From NCBI GenBank assembly GCA_018398765.1, contig JAHBMJ010002387.1:1-19353 (forward strand): 19,353 nucleotides of DNA. Reading direction: 5' to 3'. Below the pieces are notes generated by a model. It worked only from the letters and a program-made list of their open reading frames with translations. It was not told where the DNA came from and did no database searches. Shown one piece after another: positions 10,101 to 17,822 of this stretch; the stretch's first letter is position 1; every line of letters begins with the position of its first letter. Source of the DNA: Chromera velia. Lineage: Eukaryota; Sar; Chromeraceae. The position numbers and the translations under genes are program-made.

Positions 10101-10978
10101 ACAGTCGTTGCATAGAGACCTGCGTTTTTGCCCCTCCTTTGTGCGATTAGTTTCCTTCCCGCCAGGCTCAGCGCTGAACCCAATTCTGTTTTCTTGCGTT
10201 TTAGATTGGGGTTATTGCAGTGTGCGGACGTGATCGTGGTGTCTCCCTGGATCGTTTCCGCCTTTTTGAATGGACGAGAACAGAATGCTTTCTTCGACCC
10301 CCTTTCTCCCCTACCGATCCCACATGCTCCCCCCACACCACTCAGCGCCTGATCGAATCTTCTTTTTTCTTGCCCTCCCGGTTCCCATCTGTCCGCATCC
10401 TCTCCGCTGTCCCGTCGAGGCTTCTGGAAGGAAACCATTTGGCCCTTTTCTTTCTATTTCTGCCCATATGCTTCTGTGTTTGCCTTTTCAGCTTTATGCC
10501 CGCATGACTTGAAGTCAATGCACAGTTTGCACATTGTAGGAAGCTGTGACTCGCATGCGATCCTTCTCTTGGATTCTGAATGTTTTTCCAAAAGGAAAGA
10601 AGTTATTTTTGCAATCTGCCGATGAGAGAGAGAGCATGCAGGTGGGGTACAACTGTCCTGGCACGTGCCTCGACTACGTGTATGACAAGCTGAAGACGCC
10701 CTTCGCTTTTGCCTTCGAGATCTACGCCCAGCCATCGAGTGAAGACGGTCGGCAGGGGGGGGATGAGGGGCGATTAGTGTTGCAAGACACGAATAGCTTG
10801 TTGTTTATTCTTGTGCGAGAGTCTCGTTCTCTCTTCGTACGTCCCTACGTTTTTCGTGAACAGAATGTCGAACGGGGGACCACATCACATTGTTGCATCT
10901 GCGATCAATCAATCAAACGCGTCAATCTATTCCCGATGCACATCCCATCGCTCCCCCCTCCCCACTCCTGTGTGTACA

Positions 10979-11017
<39 letters not shown>

Positions 11018-11593
11018 ATTTGAAAGAACGTTGGCGCGAGCTGAAGAGTGAGAGTCCAAATGGTGGGCCTCAGTCTGCCTGCCTGTCTGTCTGCCTGCCT
11101 GCCTGTCTGTCTGTCTGCATGTGTCTCTTTCTCTGTTTTGTGTTTCTGTCCTTGAGTATTATCTCTGCGCATCTGAAGCTGAGCCAGTGGAACTGGAAGG
11201 TGAGAAGGAGAGGGTTTGCTTGGCTCTCCAAGTATCACAGGTGAAGTTCGGTTCTTGATCTCTCTCCTGGTTTCCTGTTTGTTTGTTTGTTTGTGTCTGT
11301 GAATGCAGAGGCGTTGAATCAACTGGGAGACGAACGGTTCTCTTCGGTCAGTCCTTATCTGTTTGCTGGTTTGTGAGAGACCGTCAGAGTTTTTCTCGCT
11401 CGAATGTCTGCTCTGGCCTTCGTTTCGTCGGTGCACGTCGCTACCGTGGCATGAATCTTCATGGGCAGAGAGACCGAGAGCTGCCGCATTTCGTCCTTGT
11501 TCCTGTTATTTAATCGCCAGAGCCGTTGCCCACTTGTCACTTTCCCTGATTGTAATCCTCTTTTTGTTGTTGTTCCCTCTGTATTGCGTCTGT

Positions 11594-11649
<56 letters not shown>

Positions 11650-12288
11650 TGTGTGTCGATTTGTCTCTCACTTTCTCTGTGTGTGTAGACTCCTGTGCCT
11701 CTAGTCTCCCTTTTTCGTCTCATCCGCTCGTTGCACGCACCTTTCCTCATCTTGTGTGGGAGAAAGAAATATCACAGTGCAAAGAGAGTTGTGGATTGAT
11801 TCTGGGTAAATTGATTTGATTGCAGCTGTTCTCTCACCACCAGAGTGACTTCGTTCTTCTCTCTTCGAGCACAAAAAAACAACATATGAAAATGCAAGCG
11901 GGAAACAGGGAGGAGTTGCAGAGTCAGAGCAAGTCCTCTGTGGCCATTCGAGCTCATAGAAAAGAAGGGAAACTCGATCTTTCAGAGTCAGTGGGTGAGC
12001 TCGAGAAGCGCTGTTTTTGTTCACATGTTTTTTTTTCTTTCCTTTTTTCTTTCTTCTTGTATCTTTCTTTCTTCCTCCCTTCCTCCCCTCCCCTCCCCTC
12101 CACTCCCCTCCGCTCCTTCCTCTCTCCCTCCCGTCCTTTCTTTCTCTCCTTTCTTGATGTTTTTTTTTTTTTAGTCTTCTTTTTCTTTCTGCCCTTCTTT
12201 TTTGCGTGTTTTCTTCCCTTCCTCGGTTTCTTGATTTGTTTCGAGAGCTCTCTCCCTCCCTCCCCTCCCTCCCTCTCTCTCTCTCTCT

Positions 12289-12322
<34 letters not shown>

Positions 12323-13742
12323 CTGTCCGTGTGTCTGTCTCTGTGCCTGTACCTTCCTTCTTCCTTCTCGCTCCTTCGCGCGTACTCTCTCGATCGATGT
12401 TCTCTCTCCTTCTTGCAATCAATCAAAGGATGATCTGAGTGTGCATGCATGCATGCATACATGCAGGCCCAGCGAGTGCTTTTCCTTCTTCAATCCCCAG
12501 TCGGAGACCGAACTCGCCGAGAGCCTCCAGAAATGGACACAGGTCGGTCGGTGGGTGGGGGAGTTGGGGGCTTGCAAGGTAGAGAGAGAGAGAGAGAGGT
12601 AAGCGAGGAATGGAAGCGACCACAAGGAAGACAGAGAAAGAAGGGAAGCAGAAGTACGAAAAAAATCGCTTGAACACGGAAATGATTGAAATGTCCTTGC
12701 TTGCGGCCACCATTGCTCGCCTAGTTTCCTACTGTAAACGAGGGTCCCTTCCCTTCTCAAAATTGTTTGGCTGCGCAAGGTTTTGGCTTCTCTACGGACC
12801 TTCCCCCCAAGTCTTCTGCATGTGCGTACGGACACTTTTTCCTTCCTGTTTCTTTCTTTCTCTCAACCAACAGCGTGTTTCCACGCGAGTCCCTGACGTC
12901 TCTGTTTTTTTTTTCCTGCGCCTTTTCTGTTTCCGTTTGCATCTGTTTGTGCGTGTGTGGTTCGTGAAATGCGAGCGCTGTTTCGATGACGGGCTGCAGG
13001 CGTACCTGCGCATGACGAGTCTCGTAGCGGCCCGACTGAAGAAGAAGGAGAGCAAGGCAGAGAAGGGAGAGGACACGGAAGACCGGCAGCAACAACAAGG
13101 TGAGCCTGAATGTCGAGGGAGGGAGGGGCGCATTCGTCCTTTTTCCTATAGAGTCTTTTGCTTGCCCTGAGCTTGCACGCTTTTTGCTCCGCCTTGTTCC
13201 ATACAGTGAGGCTTCGGGGTGGGTCTCTTTCGTTTTCGTCCTCCCCTGACTGGCCGTCCCTTGAGGACTCTGAAGTGCTTCTGGCGGCTTTCTAGTTTGC
13301 TCTCTCCTCTTCTCTTCTCTTCTCTTCTCTCCCCTCCTGTTCTCATTCGTCTTCGTTTTCGTTCCTTCTTCCTTTCGGCATGCAGTGGCCCCGGCTCTGC
13401 TCTCCATCCCGTCGGCCTCCTCGTCAAATCATCTGAAGAGAGGGGCCGCTGTCGGAGGAGACACAACGGTTGGAAGAACTCAGGTCGGGCAGGCGGCTCG
13501 TATTGAACACCCACACACACAGCTACATGCGTAGACACAGTGTGGGGGGAGGGTCTGGACTTGTGAATCAAGGATTTTTTTTTTCGTGTTTTCTCTTCTC
13601 TATTGGATGTGAGTTGAAGGCTGGCGTAATGTTGTGGGCAAAGCCGAAAGAACAAAAGACAACAAAAGAAGAGCCCCTAGCTGAACTTCTTTGGAATGAG
13701 CCAGACAGTCCGGCCCCTTTCGCTTTCGTGGACGTGATTTGA
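4374..13742 (+). CDS. Secreted M14 zinc carboxypeptidase, about 18 exons
   Basis: This metallocarboxypeptidase should remove C-terminal residues from peptides in the secretory pathway or outside the cell. Exons: 4374-4553, 4707-4843, 5425-5502, 6071-6174, 6536-6573, 7563-7618, 7945-7990, 9162-9214, 9626-9682, 9939-9990, 10642-10747, 11018-11062 (or -11047), 11309-11346, 11826-11986, 12467-12542, 13000-13099, 13386-13483, 13614-13742. All phases agree, giving about 517 residues. Residues 1 to about 20 are a signal peptide. YHTTDQIHEELKAL (about 38-51) is the family's N-terminal motif. GEHARELISPE gives zinc ligands H103 and E106. NANPISRKK supplies the arginine matching Arg127 of carboxypeptidase A, and VDLNRNWDEEW the Asn-Arg pair (N171, R172). 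TIHSGTLGMY gives the third zinc ligand H221. Y270 and E293 (FAFEIY) match Tyr248 and Glu270. A CFSFFNP...WTQAYL segment follows the catalytic domain. An optional 21-base microexon (11179-11199) is phase-neutral. The C-terminus is uncertain: reading on from 13483 would stop at 13534. Most junctions fit well; the last two exons are less sure. Confidence 0.88.
6483..6531. repeat. TGAA tetranucleotide repeat in intron 4
   Basis: Repeated TGAA/CGAG-type units, becoming perfect TGAA, run up to the TGCAG acceptor of the 38-base exon 5 (6536-6573). The repeat takes the place of the pyrimidine tract normally expected before an acceptor. Confidence 0.85.
6590..6661. repeat. CT microsatellite at the left edge of the duplicated block
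   Basis: An almost pure CT tract in intron 5 ends with GTCTTCC at the boundary of the 409-base duplicated segment. It provides the pyrimidine tract before the TGCAG of the duplicated exon copy. Confidence 0.85.
6662..7070 (+). repeat. Copy 1 of a 409-bp identical direct repeat (duplicated 3' end of the carboxypeptidase gene)
   Basis: This stretch is base-for-base the same as 13367-13775, at a constant offset of 6705 with no gap, including a 10-base T run. It lies in intron 5 between the exon for WDEEWQ and the exon for PDDGSAM. It holds a copy of the penultimate exon at 6681-6778 and of the candidate last exon at 6909-7037. The upstream exon ends in phase 0, whereas the penultimate exon needs phase 1, so using it here gives a stop at 6729-6731. 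The main transcript must skip it. The block is flanked by a CT tract on the left and CT/GT tracts on the right. Confidence 0.95.
6681..6778 (+). pseudogene. Out-of-phase copy of the carboxypeptidase penultimate exon
   Basis: Identical to 13386-13483 with the same TGCAG acceptor and GTCGGG donor. After exon 5 (phase 0) it would read WPRLCSPSRRPPRQII and then stop, so if included it acts as a poison exon. Direct joining of exon 5 to exon 6 restores the continuous M14 sequence, which indicates that this copy is normally skipped. Confidence 0.7.
7071..7119. repeat. Compound CT/GT microsatellite at the right edge of copy 1
   Basis: CT dinucleotides pass directly into GT dinucleotides. The matching tract beyond copy 2 (13775-13815) has the same order but a different length. 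Sequence identity between the two copies ends within these tracts. Another GT/GTCT run lies at about 7145-7180. Confidence 0.9.
8227..8879. repeat. 650-bp purine-only GGAA/GAAA microsatellite in intron 7
   Basis: The + strand is almost entirely A and G, built from AAAG, GAAG and GGAA units, with only a handful of pyrimidines (for example AACGAAAG units near 8500 and CAGGG near 8360). The period shifts from four bases at the left to a ten-base GAAAGGAAAGAA-type unit further right. It fills about half of the 1171-base intron between the exons ending at 7990 and starting at 9162. The long Lys/Arg/Glu frames on the + strand and Phe/Pro/Ser frames on the - strand are by-products of the repeat. Confidence 0.95.
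8967..9009. repeat. CT/GTCT microsatellite in intron 7
   Basis: A CT run followed by GTCT units and TGTG, about 150 bases before the exon encoding the third zinc ligand (9162-9214). Confidence 0.8.
10979..11015. repeat. GT microsatellite abutting an acceptor
   Basis: A long GT run leads straight into the TGTGCAG acceptor before the exon at 11018. The final TGTGCAG is itself formed by the repeat edge, so the repeat serves as the 3' end of the intron. Confidence 0.85.
11073..11118. repeat. TGCC/GTCT tetranucleotide repeat
   Basis: Interleaved GCCT and GTCT units lie just after the donor of the exon starting at 11018. A similar short GTCT run is at 5378-5402 in intron 2. Confidence 0.75.
11179..11199 (+). 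other. Possible 21-base microexon of the carboxypeptidase gene
   Basis: The sequence between an AAG acceptor and a good GTGAGA donor reads AEPVELE when joined to the phase-1 exon before it. It ends in phase 1, matching the exon at 11309. Because 21 is a multiple of three, the frame is kept whether it is used or skipped. The AAG acceptor differs from the pyrimidine-AG used elsewhere in this gene, so it is doubtful. Confidence 0.25.
11596..11657. repeat. Compound CT/GT microsatellite in the intron before the exon at 11826
   Basis: CT dinucleotides pass into GT dinucleotides, the same order as at 7071 and 13775. This intron runs from 11347 to 11825. Confidence 0.85.
12010..12325. repeat. Pyrimidine-rich tract ending in a GT microsatellite
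   Basis: About 300 bases of nearly pure C and T on the + strand, including CCCCTCC units near 12080 and a T run near 12160, pass into CT and then GT repeats. They lie in the intron between the exons ending at 11986 and starting at 12467. The long reading frames on either strand here are by-products of composition. Confidence 0.8.
12442..12457. promoter_or_regulatory. TGCATGCA array next to an acceptor
   Basis: Four overlapping TGCA units form a 16-base palindromic run ten bases before the exon at 12467. A related TGCATGCA at 6054-6061 lies ten bases before the exon at 6071. Their position at acceptors suggests either a splicing role or simple repeat expansion of the ATGCAG acceptor word. Confidence 0.35.
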
Positions 13743-13774
13743 TGTGTCGTCCTTCTATTCATGTGATCTGTGTT

Positions 13775-13775
<1 letters not shown>
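13367..13775 (+). repeat. Copy 2 of the 409-bp identical direct repeat, at the native gene 3' end
   Basis: Same sequence as 6662-7070. Here the exon at 13386 follows an exon ending in phase 1 (13099) and reads on as VAPALLSIPSASSSNHLKRG, so this is the original location. The candidate last exon reads LKAGVMLWAKPKEQ... and ends FAFVDVI before TGA at 13740-13742. Confidence 0.95.
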
Positions 13776-13810
<35 letters not shown>

Positions 13811-15080
13811 TGTGTTGTGTGAGTGATATCTATGCATACAGCATCTGGATTCTCGTGTGGCTTCGCAAGAGCACAAGGCCGAAGGCGGACATGGGTCCTC
13901 GCGACAGGTTCCCGTCTCTCTTCACTCGGCAGGAAACGGAGGGGGGCCGCATTGAAGGAGAATCGCCACTTCCTTCTAGGGGGTGATGGTACAGATCTTG
14001 CTTCGCTGTTCGTCCTTTCACAAAGAGCCGAAAGAGGAACCAAACCTTCGAAAAAGAACGCAAATGGAATGAGAATTAATTGGAATTAAAAGAGACAAAG
14101 AATCATCTGATCTCTTCTCCTTGTCGAGGTGCCTGCGTAAGTGCGCATGTGTTCATGACTGTGATGGCGTTGCGGCGTCAAGGGAAGGAGGTGGTGGTTT
14201 CTCGACCCGACCCCGACATTTCAGTTCCGCTTTTTCGTTCCTTCATTTATTCGTCGTATCTTCCGCAACGATCCGGGGGGCAGAAAAGGACTCAAATCAG
14301 ACATTGTTTGTTCCTTTGGTCATGGTGTCATTTGTCCCTTCTCTCCCTCAGCCCTCTCCTTCATTCATCACAAGGTCCTTTGGGTATTCTCTGCGTGTCC
14401 TTCAAGGTCATCTCTGTGGGATTGAGGGAGGCGGTGAAAGGAAATGAAAGAAAGGCGACTCGACTGGAGGAAAGGAAAGACCGAGCAGTCGCGGCAAGAA
14501 GCCCTTCTTCCGTTCTAAGCAGCCAGCCAGTGAAAAGGAAATCGCGCAAACGGAAAAAACTTTTCACAAAAATCGAGTGAAAGAAGCAACTGCTATTTTG
14601 TTCCACCCTTTCCCTTTCATTCAATTCAAAGTTTCAGACAAAAAACAGAAATCCAAACGCACAGAACGGAAGTTGGAAGGGCATGCGTGACCGTCCGACT
14701 CTCCTCCTTTCTCTTTCTTCTCGTTTGTGCCTGAATCCATACAAGAGAACAAACCGGCCCAGGAGCATCTAGTTCAAACGAATCCTTTCTCTCATCCACC
14801 TCACGGATCAGCCATCATTCACACGCTCTCCCTTTTTGTCCCCCCCCGCCTCGATTTACCGTCTTCCAATGTTCTCCTGTTTGGACGAACACCTCTCTGA
14901 CTTCACAGAGATGTATCAGTGATCTTTCCCGTCTCTCTTTTCTCCCTTCCGTATTCGAGAATGACCCGCCTCCACCCTGCTGTTCGCGTACGCTTCCCTG
15001 GAGAGGTAGACTGTCTATGACCGTGTTAGAGAACCTCGACCTTTTTGGAGCAGAGAAAAACCACGCTGTCACCGTAGTCG
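13743..15080. other. Downstream flank of the carboxypeptidase gene, no supported gene
   Basis: It begins with a CT/GT tract (13775-13815). Several short frames overlap without splice signals or recognisable motifs. One + strand frame ending near 14580 has a basic tail (KRKSRKRKKL) but no ATG in a convincing context. A C-terminal exon from an acceptor near 13841 is possible, since all three frames are open there, but nothing favours it. The stretch probably holds 3' untranslated sequence and spacer. Confidence 0.45.
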
Positions 15081-15612
15081 TAAAGACCTTAAAAAAAAAT
15101 GAGACTAAGCATTCGTTGCACTAGTCGTTGGCTCGTTGCAACTCTTTGTAACAAGTGCTCAATCATGCAGTACCGCAGTGACACGTAGCAGTCTTAGCCT
15201 AGAGTCAGTGTTTTGTGTTATCCTATAACATCAATGCACTTTGTCACACTTTTCAGTGTTCTCTTGAGCATCTTTATTTATTTTAAAAATATTTTAAGAT
15301 TTTTTGTGATTGATTGATTTGATTATAATTGATTGATTGGTTGCGCGTGCTAGGCCTTCTCGCTAATAATGTCAAAGTGTTGCCAATGATATTATTACTA
15401 CAGTAAGATTTATATATCATCTTAATAAAACTGCATGCATGATACTATAAGCATGATCGATAGTGAAACTATATAAAAAAGAAGTTAAATGAGAGGAATC
15501 GAATACCGTGACCACTAAATCACTTATCACTACTAGTTAGAATACTAGATTAATTCATAACTAGATTCATGATTAAACTAGTTCATAATCAAAACAAAAA
15601 ATTGCTATGCAT
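15081..15612. other. Second AT-rich spacer
   Basis: An AT-rich island between the converging carboxypeptidase and DUF1838-like genes. It contains TGATTGATT repeats near 15310-15340, TGCATGCA at 15432, and TCACTTATCACTACTAG at 15520, which nearly matches a motif in the first AT-rich spacer. On the minus strand, TATTCGATTCC near 15501 resembles a tRNA T-arm (B box), hinting at a tRNA-derived element, but no cloverleaf can be drawn. No open frame of interest. Confidence 0.5.
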
Positions 15613-17070
15613 TCACCGTACTGCCAACCCAATGTTTCGAAGCATCCAGGCAGCCGCCTCTTGTGCCTTCCGTAAGGGTCCTTTCCGTCTATACCTTCCC
15701 CACGGATGCCCTTCCACCGCTATCGCCCTGAACTCTTCGAAAGTACGGGGCGGTCCCTCCTCCATCAGTGACGTGTGAACCCTCCAGAGCTTCCGTCGTG
15801 TCGACTCAGGTATGTCGCGCACGCTCTGGTACTTAATCCCCTCCAAATCTAAACGACATAAGCAACCCGGTCCGTACCAAGATGGACCGGGACCTGCACG
15901 CGAGTAGACAAGAGTAACCCCGAGTCTTCGGCCCTCACGAACGGGGCCCTTGCCAGACTCATTGGGGTCATTCCCAACTACCCCTTCTCGTGCGAGATGA
16001 AATCGCACAAACGGTGCGGCCGCCCCCTTCATACACCCCCCCCCCGAAACGCTCTCCTCATGTTTGGCACTCCACCCCCATGCGCTCCCTCCCTTGCGGC
16101 GTCTGGTCTTTAATCTCTCAGGAAGAGAAAAAAGAGCCCCAATTCTCCTCACATCAAAACTTCGGTGCTTGAAAAAGGAATATTTCTCAACAGAGAATAC
16201 ACCCGCCTTGGGGGGCGCTGAGAACTGTACAAAGTCCGATAGCTTTCGACGTCCCTTCTCTCCCTCTCCCTCTGCAATTTCTCTGACAGCTGCTGCCGAA
16301 GCATCCTCAGATTCCACGCGCGTTCTACCGCTCAGACGGTCAGGCAGCTTTGTGCGCACGGAGAAAGTGTACGTGGAAACTGCGGGGGTGACTAACAACC
16401 CTACCCGGTTCGCTTCCGCTCTTGATGAGGACTGCGGCTGTAGGCTGACTGTCTGCAGGGAGTGTCCGGGAGGGAACGTCGTCAACGTACTCAGGCACCC
16501 CTCCTCCTCTGAAAGGGAAATGTTCACATGGGATGCGAACACGTTTCCAGCATTCTTCACTTGCCGTTGAGGTCCCGACCTTAGATGCCGAAACGTGTCC
16601 ATCACGTCTCCGGTCAAAGGATGACAAAGGACAAATGCACGAGTGCACAGAAGAGAGGCCCAGTGTGTCCTCCTTCTCAGTGTGCGACTTCTGCCGGGGC
16701 CTTCTTGTTTTTCAGGCCCCGGACCCCGGCTTACAACGGTCTGAGTTTCCAGCAGTGTGTCTACCTGGATGCCCTCCACATCCGCTATCAGCCTTCCATT
16801 CACTGCGTTACTGAGGTGGCCCTTGAAATGCCAGCAGGCTTCGTGGCCGGGGGGGCTCGTGCGAACAGCCACAAAGTCTCTGAAGTCTCTGAGAGACCAC
16901 CGGCCCCTTTTCCGACCAAGAGACGAAACCCCAGACTCAGTCCTGGGGGAGACTGCTGCAACGGCTGGACTACGACGGTCAACTCCATGCCGCAATGAGT
17001 CTTCTTTTGCGCAACAGATCACGACAAGAAAGGCCAAGAAGCCAGGCCATACACTCGTCGTACTTCCCAT
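15613..17070 (-). CDS. DUF1838-like protein with N-terminal signal peptide
   Basis: One uninterrupted frame of 485 residues runs from the ATG at 17070 to a TGA at 15613. Residues 1 to about 21 (hydrophobic GFLAFLVVICCA) form a signal peptide. The next roughly 45 residues are rich in Arg and Ser with few acids, which could be a plastid transit peptide in an alga with a secondary plastid. Residues 79-101 (CWHFKGHLSN...ADVEGI) and 143-183 (RAFVLCHPLTGDVMDTF...ASHVN) resemble the conserved W-x-G...DVEG and DP-TGEVLDTW...NDPVN signatures I associate with DUF1838, a family of unknown biochemical role. The central part (about 220-340) is low in conserved-looking motifs. The C-terminal part (about 380-485) is richer in them (GPSWYGPGCLCRLDLEGI, GHPWGRY). 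The gene lacks introns, unlike the carboxypeptidase gene. Family assignment is by eye and moderate; the secretory start is clearer. Confidence 0.7.
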   Translation of the reverse strand: MGSTTSVWPGFLAFLVVICCAKEDSLRHGVDRRSPAVAAVSPRTESGVSSLGRKRGRWSLRDFRDFVAVRTSPPGHEACWHFKGHLSNAVNGRLIADVEGIQVDTLLETQTVVSRGPGPEKQEGPGRSRTLRRRTHWASLLCTRAFVLCHPLTGDVMDTFRHLRSGPQRQVKNAGNVFASHVNISLSEEEGCLSTLTTFPPGHSLQTVSLQPQSSSRAEANRVGLLVTPAVSTYTFSVRTKLPDRLSGRTRVESEDASAAAVREIAEGEGEKGRRKLSDFVQFSAPPKAGVFSVEKYSFFKHRSFDVRRIGALFSLPERLKTRRRKGGSAWGWSAKHEESVSGGGCMKGAAAPFVRFHLAREGVVGNDPNESGKGPVREGRRLGVTLVYSRAGPGPSWYGPGCLCRLDLEGIKYQSVRDIPESTRRKLWRVHTSLMEEGPPRTFEEFRAIAVEGHPWGRYRRKGPLRKAQEAAAWMLRNIGLAVR

Positions 17071-17822
17071 CCGGTCGCCAACTTCAGGTTGGCAAATTAA
17101 TTAAAAGAGAAATTCGGCCACCTTCAGGTGAGAGGAGTTCTCTTATAAGGATCCAAGACAAAATTACGCTTCAACTGCCGTTACAACAGAAGACGTGGGC
17201 ACCAGCCTGTGACGAAATGTGCTGGACTTGAGAGCATGTAGACGGATTGATTGGACTTCCTCGGATGAATATGAATGCATCATTCCGACCAGTACGTCTG
17301 GCACAGGAATCGTGACAGGATCATCTGTGGATGTCGGACATGCATTCAATGATCGAATGATCGGTCCGTCAAATATATAGAATTTGGCGTCTCCATGCGT
17401 CTCCGCGAGTATTTCCGTGCATGCATGTGTTGCTTAAGCGCGCGCGCGCGATGCGCGCGCGATAGCAAAATTTCGAATTAAATTTTTTTTTAAAAATATA
17501 TATTTTACTTTGTGCATGGTCGTTTTTGTTAGTTATCTGCAATTTGAGCCTGCATGCATCGATCGTTCTCTGCTGTCAGTGGAAAGTCTGGATTGAGTCG
17601 AGAACTGCATGGTACGTGCTTCCTGAAAGACGCAATGAGACACTCAGATCCGTGCACCTTGCATTTCCCAAACAAATTGAAGGCATGTGAAACGGTCGCA
17701 ATCGACCACTAAGCAACGGTCTACTCTGCACATTTATACACCAAGTGTCTCTCATTATTTCCAGCATGTAGCACAGACGTGCGAACGCGGCCACTCAGTT
17801 CCACTCATCTGAATTTCTGGAA
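17071..17822. promoter_or_regulatory. Divergent intergenic region, probable two-way promoter
   Basis: This 752-base gap separates the starts of the minus-strand DUF1838-like gene and the plus-strand STPG gene, so promoters of both should lie here. It contains TGCATGCA at 17418-17425 and 17551-17558, an alternating CG run at 17438-17461, and an AT-rich patch (T and A runs, TATATAT) at about 17470-17510. No TATA box or initiator can be assigned with confidence. Confidence 0.5.
17438..17461. repeat. Alternating CG tract
   Basis: GCGCGC... interrupted once by AT, giving 24 bases of strictly alternating purine and pyrimidine, directly followed by an AT-rich patch. Such a sequence can adopt left-handed Z-DNA under supercoiling. 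Confidence 0.85.

Noticed and set aside
11820-12602. A single 260-residue frame spanning two exons
   Set aside because: The frame is continuous only because the intron between 11986 and 12467 is low-complexity CT/GT sequence. A GTCAGT donor and TGCAG acceptor join the ends in the M14 frame.
14080-14580. 166-residue + strand frame after the carboxypeptidase gene
   Set aside because: It starts at TTG, has no recognisable motif apart from a basic tail, and no splice link to a confirmed exon was found.
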